Origin: Amoebidium appalachense
Taxonomy: Eukaryota > Ichthyosporea
DNA length: 64,000 nucleotides
NCBI GenBank assembly: GCA_963693365.1
Contig: CAVNZM010000001.1
Span: forward strand, 11,532,001-11,596,000
Reading direction: 5' to 3'
A program made the translations under genes and the position numbers. Position 1 is the first letter of the stretch. Every line of letters starts with the position of its first letter. Below are positions 25,861 to 38,063 of the stretch, in pieces. A model generated the notes under the pieces. That model saw nothing but the letters and a program-made list of their open reading frames with translations. It was not told where the DNA came from and ran no database searches.

Positions 25861-28066
25861 GTCACGTACAGCTGCAGATATTTAAGTTGAGTTTTGCCGA
25901 CGAGGTGAATCATTCCAGACTCGGGTGCCCCACGTGTACGGTACCGGTGGATCGATTTCCCTCCCCCCAACCCCCCTCCTTCTCTTCCGGCCCAATTGAA
26001 TTTCAAGCTGTTTTTGGTGCTATACGGGCGTTAAAACCCCGCAAGGCGTGCGGGCCGGATGCTCTTCCTCCCGTGCTTTTCAAGGTTCTTTCTCCCGTGC
26101 TTCAGCCCCGTAATCGTGCAGAGTCCCCACCGCCCCCGCCTTTTGCTGTCCTTCTTAGTGAGTTTTTTTCGGCTTTTTTCGAACTCGGGTTTATTCCAAT
26201 TTCGTGGCTTGACACAATCGTTAAGCCCGTTCGTAAGAAGGTATCGCAGGGGGTCATTAACGACTTTCGTCCCGTCACACTTACCAACGTTTTTCGTCGG
26301 CTTTTCGAGGGTTGCATGCTTCGCGCGTTTAGCACCGACGATTCTTTAAACACCGTGTTCTGTCTTTCTTCCCTTCAAGGGGGCTTTCGTCATGCCTATT
26401 CGTGTTATACTCACAGTCTGTTACTCCATGAATCCATTACTTCTGGCTCTCCACACGTTGTCTTCATCGACCTTAAGAACGCCTACGACACCGTACCCAC
26501 TGGTTTGTTATGGCATAAGCTAGCTATGCGGGCCCCAGCTTACCAGCCCCCTTTGGCCGTCTTCTGCAAGCGTTGTTCGATACCACTCGCGGACGCGCGG
26601 CGGTCAATGGAACATTAACACCCGGTTTTTCCCGTTCCCGGGGTCTTCTGCAGGGGTCCCTCCTGAGTCCGTTGTTGTTTGACGTTTTCATTGACGATTT
26701 AGCCTGCGCCCTCGAACCCTTTGGCCAACTGCATACCCGTCGTGTACCGGGTCTCCTTTTTGCGGACGATATTGTTCTTTGTTCCTTAACCGAAGATGTC
26801 ATGCACCAGATGCTTCGTCAGGTGGATCAATGGTGCACCGACAATTTCATGACAGTCGGAATTGCAAAGTGTGCTACTTTTTCGAAGAACACTTCCTTTC
26901 GATTGGCCGGCCTTCCTATTCCTGTTCAGAGCACCTATGACTATTTGGGTATTCCTTTTACTGCACGGGGTATTGATTTCCGCAAGCTCCTCACAGCACG
27001 CGTACGGATCGCTCGTGCGAAGGATAAGCTTCACATCGTGTCAAATATGTTTCAACAGGAGTCTGTGATCCATCCTGCGAACCTTCTTCTCTACTATAAA
27101 ACTTTTTTACGGCCGACTTTCAAACATGGACTTCCGCTATTGGCCTGCGCCCCACCTCGCGAGGCGGCAATGGCGCTGAACGAGTTCGACGATTTTCAGG
27201 GTACTGCGCTACGCACTTTGTTTCGTACTCGGTTTGTGCCTCCCTTAATCAGTATGTTTGGATTGTCGTCTGCTGTTTGTCGTACAAATTGTCTCTTCGT
27301 TTTTGTTTTCATTTAGTTAGGCTACCTGATGGTCCCCCTCTTTATGCTTTCTTTCCCCCCCTCCCTCCATCCCTCTCCCCCCCCGATTCACCAACACTAC
27401 TTCTGAATGTCCTCAGCCTACCCTCTTTCCACCTGATTCTTCCTCTCGCTATCTCACTCCCTCTTTCTTTTCTCTTCCTGTTTTTTCTGCCTTTTCGCGT
27501 TATTACCATACGCAGTATAAGTTTCTTTCTCGTTCTGATAGAGAAATCAAAGGTAAAACTCAGTCGGCATGTGTTATGTTCCTTAGGCAACACCGTACTG
27601 ATCATTATCGCTTTTTGGGAGCTTTGGCAGGATACATTTCTCCTGCTGTACGTATGGATACCACCCTAGTAGATAAGTCTGTATGGTGCTCTGATGTTGA
27701 TATTGCCTGGGAAGTTGTGCAGTGGCGCTTTAGTAATTCTTGTTTTGATCGCCGCTGGTGCCACTTTTGTGCTGACCTTTTTAATCGCAAGCATGTTGAT
27801 AGGTGTGAATTTTTATGTCGCGTTTTACCTCTTTCCCTCCGGGTATCTGCTACACTAGCTGGCAATGTGAACACTTTAGACTTTTTGCTGAATTCTGTTG
27901 GTCGTCACATTGAGTATTTATATGATTTTTACACAGTGTTCAGGTATCTCAGTATGCACTTGTTACTGGATAACTCGTGAAGTTTTTATTGTCTTCTCAG
28001 TATGCCGTGCATACTTGTCATATCTTTCCGTCGAATACATCCAGTCAAAAAAAAAAAAAAAAAAAA
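25860..28066 (+). mobile_element. 5'-truncated non-LTR (LINE-type) retroelement, copy 1
   Basis: A reverse-transcriptase body is followed by a 3' region ending in an A-tail (28047-28066). No endonuclease or ORF1 is seen upstream, so the copy appears truncated at its 5' end near 25.86 kb. A second copy of the last 330 bp of the same family lies inverted at 38921-39255, which fixes the family's 3' end at the CATCCAGTC before the A-tail. No target-site duplication could be recognised by eye. Confidence 0.8.
25887..27980 (+). pseudogene. Non-LTR reverse transcriptase, frame-disrupted
   Basis: Three frames together give a non-LTR RT. Part 1 (25887-about 26565) holds GPDALPP, NDFRPVTLTNV and VVFIDLKNAYDTVP (motif A region). 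Part 2 (about 26565-27316) holds GLLQGSLLSPLLF (motif B), the catalytic FADD box near 26751-26778, and the thumb. Part 3 (about 27523-27980) holds a C-terminal zinc-binding motif C-x2-C-x7-H-x3-C (WCHFCADLFNRKHVDRC). Frame breaks lie near 26560-26575 and between 27300 and 27523. Domain order matches LINE ORF2 after the endonuclease. Catalytic Asp residues remain, but the frame breaks make the copy inactive. Confidence 0.85.
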
Positions 28067-28604
28067 GAATTTCAAGCAAATTCGCACTCTGAACCGTTGC
28101 AACATGATGGCACGTACACGCCGCATGCAACACGCACACAAGAGGGCCCACCGTGATAATGGAGCCCATCGCAATTGCAGTCGGAAAGTGTGTGTGTGTG
28201 TGTTCGGTGGTGGTGGTGGGTGTGTTAACGTTTGTGTTTGTGTGTGTGTGTGTGTTTCGAAAGGGGAGAGGGGGGGAGGGGGGGGAATGAAATATTTCTG
28301 TTGACTCGGGTTCATTGATCCGTTGAGGAAGGCAACGTGCAGCCACAGGCTACATAACCACCAATAGAACTGAAAAAGCCAAAGCTACGAAATAAAAATA
28401 AAGCGACAAGTGACAAAGGACACCAGCGGGCAAAACCGTAAGGGTACGTGAAATGAAATATCGCGCCAATTGACCAATTTCAGATCTATAATTGGGGTAC
28501 ACGAATCAGCCCTTAAATTTCACGAGCACATCACCCGCCTGTCCGCTTGTGCCCCGGACCACCCGCTCTTCCGGCTACACGCATCCCCGCCGGACTCGCC
28601 CCTC
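28067..28604. other. Spacer between retroelement copies
   Basis: It contains a short GT/GGT repeat (28190-28255) and G-rich sequence. From about 28505 it includes sequence that continues in frame into the palindrome arm (PPDSPLY-type residues) and is probably more of that second element. Confidence 0.5.
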
Positions 28605-29182
28605 TACCTCTTCCCTTCCCCATCGTCTCTGCCCATTGCCGAGTGTTTTGTGGAATGGCTGGCGACCCCCCCGGAGGTACGGCTAGATCATAGTGTGAAT
28701 ATGAATAGTTTCAAGTCTATGGCTGATAGATATCTTTTTACTCTACGTGTTGAGTCCCTTCCGGTGTTAGGACCGCAAAAACACCAACTACTAGTAGCCT
28801 ATATGGCGGATACGGTTAGAGAGTCTCGTTCATACATAGATTCGTTTATTCGTAATGTGGTGTGGTGTAAAAACGCAAAGATGATTATGGCTTGGCGGTG
28901 TTACATCGGTTTCTGGTGTCTCCTGCTCGTATGTGTAATATGTGTGGGGGGCGGTTTACTCGCGGCTGCATATCTATCAATAAATGCAACCTGTTAGCTA
29001 ATGTATTGGATCTAGAACCGCCGTTATTGGCGGTTTTATTCTCTTTTCTTCCTCTCTTCCTCAATATATCCGTTTTAAGATGACTATCCTAGATCACCTT
29101 ATTAATGCTGCACAGTATGATATTGTGATCCGAAGGCTTAACTTTCTTTCGGAGCTACCGATGCTAGCCTCTGCTTACCCAT
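28505..29182 (+). pseudogene. C-terminal part of a second non-LTR RT family, left palindrome arm
   Basis: The frame contains LRVESLPVLGPQKHQLL, RESRSYIDSFIRNVVWC and IMAWR, then after a frame shift a Cys-rich SPARMCNMCGGRFTRGC segment and a tail ending near 29182. The order (basic helix, WR, CxxC zinc motif, 55-residue tail) parallels the C-terminus of the RT at 27.5-28.0 kb, so this is a related LINE family. The RT core is absent. Confidence 0.6.
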
Positions 29183-30156
29183 AATATGTAATAGGGGTGT
29201 CAGATACTACGATGGCGCTCATTGTTGCCTAGCATGTACATATGTCACTGGCTGCATTTGATTGGCTGTGCTGGAAAACGCAGTAGGCCGTCGAATGTGG
29301 CTGGGCCTCCGGCAGTGTCCACGCGGTTTACACACTTTTTATTGCGTGGACACTGAGGGGGTTTACACACTTCCGGAGGCCCAGCCACATTGAATTTCGA
29401 CGGCCTACTGCGTTTTGAAGCACAGCCACTATCAAATGCAGCCAGTGACATATGTACATGCTAGGCAACAATGAGCGCTATCATAGTATATGACACCCCT
29501 ATTACATATTATGGGTAAGCAGAGGCTAGCATCGGTAGCTCCGAAAGAAAGTTAAGGCACCGGATCACAATATCATACTGTGCAGCATTAATAGGGTGAT
29601 CTAGGATAGTCATCTTAAAACGGATATATTGAGGAAGAGAGGAAGAAAAGAGAATAAAACCGCCAATAACCTCCGGTTCTAGATCTAATACATTAGCTAA
29701 CAGGTTACATTTATTATTGATAGATATGCAGCCGCGAGTAAACAGCCCCCCAAACATATTACACATACGAGCAGGAGACACCAGAAACCGATTACACCGC
29801 CAAGCCATAATCATCTTTGCGTTTTTACACCACACCACATTACGAATAAACGAATCTATGTATGAACGAGACTCTCTAACCGTATCCGCCATATAGGCTA
29901 CTAGTAGTTGGTGTTTTTGCGGTCCTAACACCGGAAGGGACTCAACACGTAGAGTAAAAAGATATCTATCAGCCATAGACTTGAAACTATTCATATTCAC
30001 ACTATGATCTCCGTACCTCCGGTGGGGTCGCCAGCCATTCCACATAACGAAACTATTCATATTCACACTATGATCTAGCCGTACCTCCGGTGGGGTCGCC
30101 AGCCATTCCACATAACGCTCGGCAATGGGCAGAGACGATGGGGAAGGGAAGAGGTA
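28605..30156. repeat. Near-perfect 1.55-kb palindrome (arms 28605-29324 and 29344-30156)
   Basis: The two arms are reverse complements over more than 700 bp with scattered mismatches. The centre is CAGTGTCCACGC at 29313-29324 facing GCGTGGACACTG at 29344-29355, with 19 nt between. The right arm has a 17-nt insertion after the centre (29356-29372) and a 68-bp internal tandem duplication (units starting at 30013 and 30081). The mismatches between arms argue against a simple assembly mirror. Confidence 0.9.
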
Positions 30157-30279
30157 TCTATAATTGATCAGCGGCGATTCAAAAGTTGGGCTTTGATCTA
30201 CCATGTAGGTTATAGTCCAAAGTTGTTTGTACATAAAGTCTAAAACTGCAATAGAAAACAGGCTTTGCATGTATAACAA
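29512..30279 (-). pseudogene. C-terminal part of the same second RT family, right palindrome arm
   Basis: One continuous frame of about 256 codons covers the region that is frameshifted in the left arm. It includes the CxxC zone, here partly decayed (MCNMFGG), and the tail FLSELPMLASAYP before the stop. The 68-bp duplication repeats DHSVNMNSF. Upstream of 30156 the frame enters sequence not shared with the left arm. Confidence 0.6.
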
Positions 30280-30280
30280 A

Positions 30281-30496
30281 AAAGTTGGTAAAGAAAAAAA
30301 CGCGCAAGTTTGTTATAAGGAACATATGGTGTCCGACGCTTCCTTATGGTCTAAACATGTAAGGCAAAAACCACGATCACAGCGGCGATCACAGTGGCCC
30401 AGACGCATATGCCGGTGAGCCCAGGTCGCTACCTAACACGTACTGACGTGTTGCCGCACGTGCGACGTTATACATCTACTCAGGCGTCCCTTTTAA

Positions 30497-30534
<38 letters not shown>

Positions 30535-30690
30535 AAGGAGACACCGCCTCAGTAGGTGGTAGGGTCGCTACCTCCTGGGCCCAAGTCCAAGCGGTTTTTG
30601 CCTGTTTTGACGGTGAAGGCGTCGTCGGACACCCTTAGTCACTTATATCGACTATGCGTTTTTTTTTTATATGTACCAACTTTTTACTTA
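30281..30690. repeat. Diverged inverted repeat, arms about 150 bp
   Basis: The left arm (30281-30440) and the reverse complement of the right arm (30545-30690) share GGTTTTTGCCT, GTCGGACACC, GGTCGCTACCT (reversed) and a terminal ACCAACTTTTT, in the same order. The 105-bp spacer holds an A run of about 33 nt (30499-30531). This fits a non-autonomous foldback element; no coding potential was seen. Confidence 0.65.
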
Positions 30691-31562
30691 GAAAACCAAA
30701 ACCACTTCTCTAAGTAAAATCGGTCTTAACTTGACTTTAATAACAGCCAGATCATAGTATTTGGCCCAGATTCTAAGCCCAACTCTTTGACCCAATTAGA
30801 TCTGTGATTGGTCAATTAGTGTGGTCAATAAAAAATAGTTCCTTGGCAAACCGCAAACCATATATGGTTGCTTGTTCTTTAGTTGGTGCCCTAAGCTGGC
30901 TTCGTGAAATCAGGCCTTCGGTTATACATGTAGGCTGCGCCTTTTAAAACGCCGCTGGGGAAACTCGAGCACATATATTGCTTCATACGTACATAGTTTT
31001 ATTTCGGCTAGTGGCTTGCCAGTAGCCACAAGCTGCGGATAATTTTCGCAAGTTCGTTTTTTTTTTTTTTTCCCCTGCAGCATGATCATAGCCTTTATAA
31101 ATCTTGAGAAACTGGTATGTGCTTTTCACAAAACAGAAAAAAAAATTTAAAACCTTGAGTTAGCTACTAAGCCACAGCCAGCAAAGCGGATGGAATCATG
31201 TGAAACCCGAGACTTTAGAGAATGGGGCAGCGTGTGAGTGAGTGAAAGAGTGAAAGAGTGAATAGGTGTGTGTATGTGCCATGTCTGATCATGAGTGTGC
31301 ACACACGCATCTTCGTAGTAAAACGAGCGCACCAGTAACACCAAACGATCTCAGAGAGAATTTCGCACTTCACTTTCGTCCCCGCCACAACCATTAACAC
31401 TAGAAAGACGGAGCCCTAAACACCCAACCGTGTGCTAACGACTCCAGTCATCCTAACAACTACGCCAAAGGTACAATCAAGACATCATAAAATCCTTCCG
31501 TGCAGCCTAAAAACATAAATTTGACATGACGGAAAAATACTCTAATGCAAGGGATAAACCTT
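30691..31562. other. Non-coding stretch downstream of SNRPD1
   Basis: A/T-rich unique sequence with short T and A runs. No coding region is supported. The SNRPD1 3' UTR begins at its right end. Confidence 0.6.
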
Positions 31563-31737
31563 TTACCGGCCCCTGCCCCTTCCACCACCGCGGCCACCCC
31601 TCTCTGCGCCACGGCCCCTCCCCCGTCCCCGTCCTCTCCCCCGTCCCCTGCCCATAGCCACTGCAACACCACGCCGTCAGTAAATTGCCCAATCGGCGCT
31701 TGAGAGAAGGTTGCAGAACACAGATCGCCTAATCAAC

Positions 31738-31768
<31 letters not shown>

Positions 31769-31877
31769 ACACACACACACACACCACCACGCAACCCACT
31801 CGCCATGCATTCCTCAGGCCGTGATGGTAAAGCCACAAAAGTAAGTGCCCCCTCCCCACTCCCCACACACACCTCAA

Positions 31878-31919
<42 letters not shown>

Positions 31920-32088
31920 ACCCTGAGAACAACATATCCCATTCCAGAAACCTCCCAAAGGTGAAATCAAACTGGCCGTGCTGTTACCTGTCCTTGCCCT
32001 GCACACCACCAAGATGCCCCAAACAGCCCACCGTTTCATATCCCATTAATTCATACACATAACTCTTGCATCCACGCCCCCCTCGCAT

Positions 32089-32134
<46 letters not shown>

Positions 32135-34148
32135 AGGGGGTTTGAATGCATGGCAAAGCACGAAGTACACATAAACAAGGGGAAGGGAGGGAGGGACGAC
32201 AGGCACGAAGGCACACACTAAGATGCAACGCCCAAACCCAACCAGACAGGTAGTAAAGACGGACATGCAACCACAAACACACACACACACACCTTCTCTC
32301 TTCTTGGCCTTTGCCTTTGGCGTGTCGTCTACCAACAACGTGTCCAGCGGCAGCGAGTCCGGAAGAATAACGTAGCGGATGTTTGCACCGCGGATGCTCA
32401 GTGTCTCAAGGTTGACTGGGTCCTTCCCCTTCATAGTCATCTTCACGGCTTTCAGGTGCGTGTTCATGCTCACATCACAACCTGATGTTGAAGAAGTGAG
32501 AGGGGGGAGGAGGGGAGGGGAGGGGGAGGGGGGGGGGGGGGAGGAAGGGAGGGAGGGAGAGAGGGTTAGACTGTGTTGCGGAGCATGAAGTACACATTCA
32601 CGACAGACAACACAATACAGAGTGCAAACCACACAAAAAGTATGCATAAAATGCTGAGGGAAGGGGTTGGAGTGTGTGTGTGGTGGTGGTGGTGGTGTGT
32701 GTGGGGGGAAGGATCAAAGGTCCGTTACTGTGTCGTGGTATACACAGAAGTCGATGGGAGCTTGGTCCATATGTGGGACAGCTTTCATAAACCACCCTCG
32801 AGCTCTTTCCCAGCCAATGCAGTCAAACCACAGCCTATCCACAGACGCAAGAAAAGTCTGCCGTTGGTGTGTGTATGCATGCAGGTGTGTGTGTTGGGGA
32901 GAGGGGGGAGGGAGAAGGAATAGAGCTTGATAATGTGCCAGTAAATCGTGGTATCCTATCACAAAACTACACACACTTCATATTCTTCTTCCCAAATATC
33001 TCTCTCCTCCTCCCCTTTCCGCTCCCAATGCCGCCTCTCAATCAACATGTGCCAGACCAGCCACACATGCTACCCCATCAGTTTCCACAAGGTGAGGGCT
33101 TACCAGCAACAGTGCCGTTCACGATGGTGCCATTCTTCAGCTCGACGGTGACTGTCTCACCGTTGAGCTTCATCAAGAACCTGTAGATGATTCGAAAATA
33201 CATAGGTCAGTAGGGTCTCTCTCTCTCTCTCTCTCTCTCTCCTGCCCAGCCCTTCTCTCTCTCTCTCTGTGTGTGTGTCTGTGTGTGCGCTCGTGTGGAA
33301 TAACTGATGTGCATGGATGTACGTTCGAAAGTAGCATTACTGCCAATTGTTTTTGCAAGACTGGTATGGAGTCTGTCTAGCAACAACCCGTCCTTTCCGT
33401 GCTGGGGAGAGGCTAAAACAGTGGCTTGTTTGTGCCAGGCCGAAAAAAACGCTGATTGAACTAACAGGCTCTCGAAACACCAAAACACGAAGTGAGATCA
33501 CCAGTTGACAGAATGAAAGCTGTTTCATTTACAAGCGCTTGAACTCACTGGCAGCAGGGGTGCGTTTGTGGGTGTATAGAACCAGACGAGACGAAGTTGT
33601 AACTAAGCGTGAAAATTTCATGGCACATTTGAAAAAGTTAATTTCCAGCATAGAACGTGCAGCAAAGGCAGACGAGGGAATACACAGTCGAATTGGGTTC
33701 ACAACTGGTCTGCCTGACCATAACCCTACTTGTTCTTCATCCTCCACGAGCTTATACAAGCCAAACTAGAGACATATGTGCATAGTAATACGCCGTCGGT
33801 TCGTGTTGCCAAGTTGCTTAGCCGCTACTGTTGTCCAACACAAAGACTATGAGCTTAGGATAATATCGTTTCTTCCTCTTGGTTTCATTGTGTCGATCAA
33901 TTGTTCTCGCAAACCTAAACCCGTCGGTCTTTCGTTAATTCCTGCATACCGGCTAGCTATATACATCCGTCCACAACTGCTGAAAGAATTGTTTGACCTC
34001 TATCCCTGATGAACTTCGTGGACAGGATGCTAGTTGCCCAAAGGTCCAAATAAAGAAACGTCGTATCGATAAATCCTCCCTCTCTCGAAAAAAAAACTTA
34101 ACACAGAGCAGAAAAAAAAAAAAAAAACTCCTACCTCACTAGCTTCAT
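31563..34148 (-). CDS. SNRPD1: Small nuclear ribonucleoprotein Sm D1
   Basis: Four exons: 34148-34135, 33180-33104, 32481-32293 and 31660-31563 (TAA). They give 125 residues, against 119 in human. The protein begins MKLVRFLMKL. The Sm1 motif lies in the first 45 residues ([17 protein letters not shown]), DVSMNTHLK follows, and the Sm2 motif is [21 protein letters not shown] basic KAKAKKRE stretch leads into a C-terminal (RG)n tail, the arginine-methylated and SMN/nuclear-targeting region of SmD1. The protein is a subunit of the heptameric Sm ring on U1, U2, U4 and U5 snRNAs. The first exon carries only 14 coding nt and the intron after it is 954 bp. The exon 3 donor is GTGTGTG and runs straight into a CA/TG repeat. 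Length and motifs are normal, so the gene is probably functional. Confidence 0.96.
32588..32655 (+). repeat. Dispersed ~70-bp repeat, copy in SNRPD1 intron 2
   Basis: It contains ACACATTCACGACAGACAAC, then GAGTGCAAACCACACA and GTATGCATAAAAT. Related copies lie near 53845-53910 and 45328-45395 (+), and 41575-41632 and 23262-23312 (-), usually beside G/C runs. Confidence 0.55.
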
Positions 34149-36773
34149 TTTCTAGCGTCACACAGGCGGATGGGCCCGGATGGATACTCTGTCCCTCGGA
34201 TTCCGTCTGATATTTTTAGGACTTTTCAGTCTCCCAGTTTTTTTTCTGTGGCTGTGTGGACATCCTGTGTGCCAAAGCGCGCCAAAATTTTCGCTGCTGG
34301 CGGCGCCGTGACCGTGGAGCAAAGTATCAATGATAGTCTGCACCATTTGCGTCACTGCGTGACGTAATGAAAGGACATTCTGGCTTGCATGCGCTGACTG
34401 GTGGCGCAAGCTGTAAGCAGGCTTATCGTTTTAGACTACAACTGGCCTAGCGCTCAGGGCACACATGTGGCAGTGTCACTTGCAAAGAAGAAGCTATTAT
34501 GTTTTTTGTTTTGTTTTTTTTGGTTGTTGTTGATTAAATTGAAATGGGATTATTTCTTTAAATTCTATTTTTGCTCAAAGGAGAAACGATGAAAAATCTC
34601 AGCCAACGTCGATTTATCGCACAACGGCTAGACGGCACAGTTAGGAGCTAGTCAGGACGTGTTAGGAAATTGTGCAACTAGGCTATAAGGAGTCATAGCA
34701 GCCAATAAAAAAGTACGCATACAGCTTCACATCATGAGGGTTTAAAGGCACGTAGCGAGAAAACGCTACGAAATAATACTGAGCTATAACGTGAGGATGT
34801 AATGCTGCTTTGGAGCACAGAAGGGTACAGTAATGGAAAGGACATAATCCTTGTGGTTAAGAGAGCAACGGAAATCAATAGAATGGACATGTAGCTATTA
34901 CGGAAGCAATCAACAGGGGAACTCGCCAATTCGATAAGATCCAGTAGCACATGTTTATAATTGGCTCAACGCAGCTGAACTCTTTGACTGTTAGTATTCA
35001 GGGATGTGTAACTTGCAACTTGGCAGCAACATCGCCCGGGGTCGCAAAAAACCAGGCAGGAGTAAGGGCTTCATAGGCTTCCTTCCTGGGGTGGGATGCT
35101 ATAGCACGGACACTTCATGTTACCTGTGTGCTCGTTTAGTCGACCGAGCAAGTAATTCAAAAGAAATTACATGGGAGCAAGTGCAGTTGCAATATCCACA
35201 CGCTCAACTTCCGTGTCTTTTTCTGGGGTGACAATTTAGCGTGACGTTCATGTTAAGAGTCCTCTGTGCTCGTCATGTGCACGTCACTTCTCCGGCTGTG
35301 TGTGTGTGGGGGGAGGGGCGAGGGGGGGGGGGGGGGGGGAGGGGGGTTGTGTGTGTGTGTCTGTGTGGGTGGGTGGGTGGGTTCGTGTGTGTGTGCAAGA
35401 TTGTGTGTGCACGTGTGGCTGATCGCTGACACGATTTGCCTGCTCCTTAGACGTAGGTGTGCTACCATCTTGCTTTGTCACTGACCGTGCACAACTAAAA
35501 GAAAACGATATGCTTCTCTTTCAGCTTGCTGTTGAATATTGTGGCGGCAATAAGTTTTTTCCTGGCTCCTTTTGAGCTCCTCAAGTGGGTTTCTATGTGG
35601 TTTCTATACATAAGTGTACCCTCCCAATCCATCCCCCCCCCCCCCCCCCCCCCCTCCCCCCCCTCCCCCCCCCCCCCCCCCCCCCCCGCCCCTTCCCCCC
35701 GTCCTTCCCATTATGTCAACACACACACATACGCACACACACATGTTGCACACGCACACACACACACACACAAAGAGGACAGAACTAAAGGGAAAAGGTT
35801 TTCGTCGGCAAAATCATATCCTATAATTCCGACAAGCGAAGAATCTTGGTCCGTGCCAGCTGCTCTGTGCAGTTGTGTTTGTGGTTTCTTTTACTCTGGC
35901 AATTACGTTGGGGCTGGGTCATGGGCCTTGCAGCTTGGGGGAAGTTTGGGCAGGAGGGCAGGGAAGCATTTATTCAACGTACACATCGTTTTCTTTTTTG
36001 TGGCCCCATGTATGTTGGGGGAGGAGAGCTCGAGGGGGGGGCGGGGGGGGGGGAAGCCGGGAAGGGGCGTGGGGGGGAGGGGGGAGGGAGGGCGAAATCT
36101 AGACCTAGGTTTTATGACGACGCCATCATTCTCCCCCCCGCCCCTCTCCCCCACAAAAAGAAAAAGGGTGTGCGCTCGCTCCGTGCACATTAGTACACAG
36201 TCTGAGTCTGAAAACGTGGCAACGGTTGACCATCACTCTGTATGATATTAGCTGTTATTTGTAGGTGTTTGGTATTTTTGATTGTTTGCTTTCAATTTGT
36301 GTTTGTCCAGCTGATCGTTCCAGTGGATGATCATCAATGTGCGGAAATGGTAGACACATCGTACATAAGCAGTAGCATCTGTGTACAGTGCACTATCACG
36401 AGGACTGCCAGTGGTTGATGTTCACGATCAGTGCTTGCATGCTCTTCCACGCCAGCTGCAGTACCTCATGTGTCTGCGTTCTTTCTTTTCGTTAGTTCCA
36501 GCGTTCTTGTCTAACAGTGATATAAATGTCGTAAGTCGTCACTGTGGATGCACCAAGATGAAAAGAACTCGCCATTTTTGCACACACACGTGACGCGCAG
36601 TCATATACATATGCCCACAATGACTGATTTGGATTCATGCATGATGTCTTCGCCCCCATCCACAAGCGGAGCAAGCCCGGCCAAGATAGCTATATAGCTA
36701 TGATTACATATCCTTGTGAGTGGATGGGTCCACGTAGGTGGGGTTGGGTGGCCGTGGCACAGTGGGTTGGGAG

Positions 36774-36823
<50 letters not shown>

Positions 36824-38007
36824 AGGGGGGGCAAATCGCTAAGGCGCTGCCATTATATGGGCTGCCTGCAGCACAGGTCACATGCGTGCGGGTGCCACGC
36901 CGCTGTATGTACGTATACGTCACGGTACGTCACGGGCTACAGTGGCACTGCATGAGCCTCGTGAACGTCACAGTCGTCGTCCACCCGGACAGACAACGCC
37001 ATGGCCGGCCACTGGGACTGGGTGACGTGGCATGCCCTCCAGCTTTCCATATATGGCATGGCCCCCTACCTCCCTACACGGCCAACATGTACAGTGCATG
37101 AGCCTATTAGAGCTATATTATTATGTATTACATAGTAGTGTATGAGTGCATGAGCTTATTAGAGCCATATTATTATTAAATAGTAACAGTATTAATTAAT
37201 TAGTACCAGAACCCAGCCCATGGGCCCCACCAGCGGCTGCCCCCGGGCCCGTGATGGTCAGTAATTTAATACATGTGTCAGCCTCCCCGGCGCCGCGTGT
37301 GATGAGGTGACGCTTATCCATTTGAGTCTGCCCGGCCGGGGCATACGCACTGCCCTGAGTGCCCTCGCTCTGAACACATATGGCCCTCTGAACACATATA
37401 GTGGTTCAGAGGGCCGGGGCCGGGCCGGGGGCACCGTGTCCGTGGGGCCGTGGGTGTCCGACGTGCCACAGTCACCGTGGGGGACCCCGTCAGTCTCAGG
37501 AACAGTCACGGCGTCGTGGCCGTATACGTTCCATGAAGTCGGGGCAAATACATAAATAAAATCCTCCAAAACGTCACTGTCCCTACAAATAGCTATAGGC
37601 TGAAGAAAACTATAACGCACTGCCCTTTACTATAAATTGCACATGGAAATACCCTACAAATAGTAATTTCATGAACTCTACAAAAAAATAGATCTCTGCG
37701 GCGTGCCACAGTGCACGTGCGGCCATGGTCAGACAGCGCGTTGGCACCCCAGCCGGGCCGGGCCGCCCGGGCGCCCCGAGCGAACATCATGAGCCAGCAG
37801 TTTATCAGGACCAGGTCACTGGCGGGGTGGGTCTCGGGCGGGTTTACGCAAAGGCCGATTGGATCTCGGGCCAGGTCGTCTTTTTTTCGGTCCGGACCGG
37901 TTTGGTTCTCGGGTCTTGGGCCCTTGTGATCGGGTTGACCCGCGGGTTACCATCTGCGAAAACCTCGGGTGTTCGCCCGGACTGGCCATATACGTGTGTA
38001 CATGTAT

Positions 38008-38063
<56 letters not shown>

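Noticed and set aside
28002-28304. 100-codon plus-strand frame after the LINE A-tail
   Set aside because: It starts inside the LINE 3' end, crosses the A-tail and ends in GT/GGT repeats.
34170-34367. 65-codon plus-strand frame upstream of SNRPD1
   Set aside because: It lies in the SNRPD1 promoter region with no recognisable motif; length is within chance.
35004-35231. 75-codon ATG frame with ordinary composition, followed by a possible donor, and a hydrophobic segment at 35526-35620 after a CAG acceptor
   Set aside because: The two parts could be exons of a small membrane protein, but no family is recognisable and no further exon follows in phase; the evidence is too weak to annotate.
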